From positions 1-44,303 of the forward strand of contig DATLEI010000006.1 in the NCBI GenBank assembly GCA_035525375.1: DNA of 44,303 nt, written 5' to 3'. The notes under the pieces are model-generated. The model was given only the letters and a program-made list of their open reading frames with translations, did no database searches and was not told the DNA's origin. Source of the DNA: JALZBN01 sp035525375. GTDB taxonomy: Bacteria > Actinomycetota > Acidimicrobiia > Acidimicrobiales > AC-14. The position numbers and the translations under genes were made by a program. Shown in pieces: positions 43,466 through 44,303 of this stretch (the first letter of the stretch is position 1; each line of letters opens with the position of its first letter).

Positions 43466-44164
43466 TTACTGCGGGCTGGGGGCGAAGTTCACCGTCACGT
43501 TGGTGAAGCCGAGCGAGCGCAGCATGCCTTCGAGCATGGTGCGGGTGTTGCGCTCGGCGCGCGGACGAAGGTCGCTAGCTGCCGCAGCTACTTCCATCTT
43601 GTGTTCGGCCGCCAGATAGAGGTCATGCTCTCCAGTTGGCGTGTCCGAGAAGACCGACCCCACCCGATCGAGCAACCCGCGATCCCGGCTCACTACTTTG
43701 CTTTCCTGGGGGTCGACGCGCGGCTCGGTCAGGATGGGCGCAGGAAGAACGAGGGTGACTGACCGTCGATCGTCCGACACCGTGATCGATCTGTCGTTGA
43801 CCTGCGAGAAGTCAACTGCCGCTTCGACGGATCCACCGGCAACGAAGACAGTCCGCTCTCCCCGGATGAAACTCGGCATCCAGTCGGCGTCCTTCTCTTC
43901 GTCCACGATGACCTGGAAGTTCGCGCTCGCCGCCTCGTAGCGGTTGAGATCGACAAGCGACTCCAAAAGCGGCGGCTGGCTTCGGTCCACCGAATGGGAC
44001 CCGAAGGGATTGGGAAGCGACGGAAAGAGCTCACCGATCTTCCCGGTCGCGAACAGCACCGCCAGCGCGACGATGACGGAAACGGCGAGAAGCTGGCCGA
44101 CGGATGATCGAGCCGGCGCGGCAACGACAGTTACTTCTTGTTGTTTGCGCCCGAGACGAGCCAT
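43466..44164 (-). CDS. DUF4230 membrane-anchored protein
   Basis: 232 residues from ATG 44164, with a strong AGGAGG six bases before it. One membrane helix (about 21-42, SVGQLLAVSVIVALAVLFAT), then an extracytoplasmic DUF4230 domain. Landmarks are YEAASANFQVIVDEEKDADWMPSF, FVAGGSVEAAVDFSQV, VTLVLPAPILTEPRVDP and LRPRAERNTRTMLEGMLRSLGFTNV. Function unknown. The stop is 50 bases from the glycosidase start, so the two may be transcribed together. Confidence 0.9.
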   Translation of the reverse strand: MARLGRKQQEVTVVAAPARSSVGQLLAVSVIVALAVLFATGKIGELFPSLPNPFGSHSVDRSQPPLLESLVDLNRYEAASANFQVIVDEEKDADWMPSFIRGERTVFVAGGSVEAAVDFSQVNDRSITVSDDRRSVTLVLPAPILTEPRVDPQESKVVSRDRGLLDRVGSVFSDTPTGEHDLYLAAEHKMEVAAAASDLRPRAERNTRTMLEGMLRSLGFTNVTVNFAPSPQ

Positions 44165-44255
44165 GCGGTTCCTCCTGGATCCGGGGTCCAAACCATGGTC
44201 CCATCGGCTGGACAGCTTTGGGCCGCGGGTAGCGCCCGCATACCGGAGTCGCGCC

Positions 44256-44303
44256 ATGATGGCCACCGTGCCGCCGCTCGCGAATTCTCTGGACGACTTG
44301 TTG
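44256..44303 (+). CDS. Start of a plus-strand gene, cut by the window end
   Basis: ATG ATG at 44256-44261 opens a frame reading MMATVPPLANSLDDLL to the last base. It is divergent from the DUF4230 gene. Too short to identify; the true start could be the second ATG. Confidence 0.35.
   Translation, partial: MMATVPPLANSLDDLL

Overview
The window is a stretch of high-G+C chromosome from an actinobacterium. The lineage markers are a WhiB regulator, a GAF-ANTAR regulator, DUF501 and DUF2510 proteins, the eno-ftsB-DUF501-ppx gene order, frequent GTG/TTG starts and TAnnnT boxes placed directly in front of start codons. The order comF-hpf-response regulator and secA-prfB-ftsE-ftsX-M23 would fit a deep branch such as Acidimicrobiia, but that placement is inference. 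No rRNA, tRNA, CRISPR array, phage or insertion sequence was seen. No gene-free stretch exceeds 300 bases.

Layout. 1-1845: comF, long-form hibernation factor, orphan response regulator. 1783-5582: large PTPS-related membrane protein, an unrecognised secreted-type protein, a tandem repeat with a 35-codon ORF, and a Clp-N protein. 5631-12543: secA, prfB, ftsE, ftsX and an EnvC-like M23 hydrolase (secretion, termination, division). 12540-17049 (minus strand): enolase, FtsB-like protein, DUF72, DUF501 and Ppx/GppA, with a GNAT gene at the end. 17148-23421: small membrane protein, orphan NuoF-like protein with a cupredoxin lipoprotein, DksA-like protein, FmdE-like protein, DUF2510 protein, a condensation-type acyltransferase and a secreted-repeat lipoprotein. 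23488-29028: a lipid-phosphate cluster (YbhN-type flippase-like protein, two PAP2 phosphatases, a PAP2-kinase fusion, a lipoprotein) interrupted by an antisense orphan OpuAC-type binding protein. 29029-35215 (minus strand): WhiB, GAF-ANTAR, a 933-residue membrane protein with a PLC-like barrel, a 5'-shortened DUF559 gene and LtrA. 35291-38167: TetR, VOC, an RCK potassium channel and a pyrimidine-dimer glycosylase family protein. 38258-44303: VapC remnant, CrtI-like oxidoreductase, SRPBCC protein, two DUF4239-like membrane proteins, phosphodiester glycosidase, DUF4230 protein and the first codons of a plus-strand gene.

The core blocks are housekeeping. The accessory part is dominated by envelope and lipid functions: flippase-like protein, lipid phosphatases, PLC-like barrel, acyltransferase, lipoproteins and phosphodiester glycosidase. 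Most promising for novelty: (i) the flippase/PAP2/PAP2-kinase cluster, whose fused PAP2 domain seems to lack both catalytic histidines; (ii) about 34 copies by eye of the palindrome GGCGCGCC; (iii) a series of probable leaderless starts; (iv) the orphan NuoF-like/cupredoxin pair; and (v) gene decay at the DUF559 and VapC loci.
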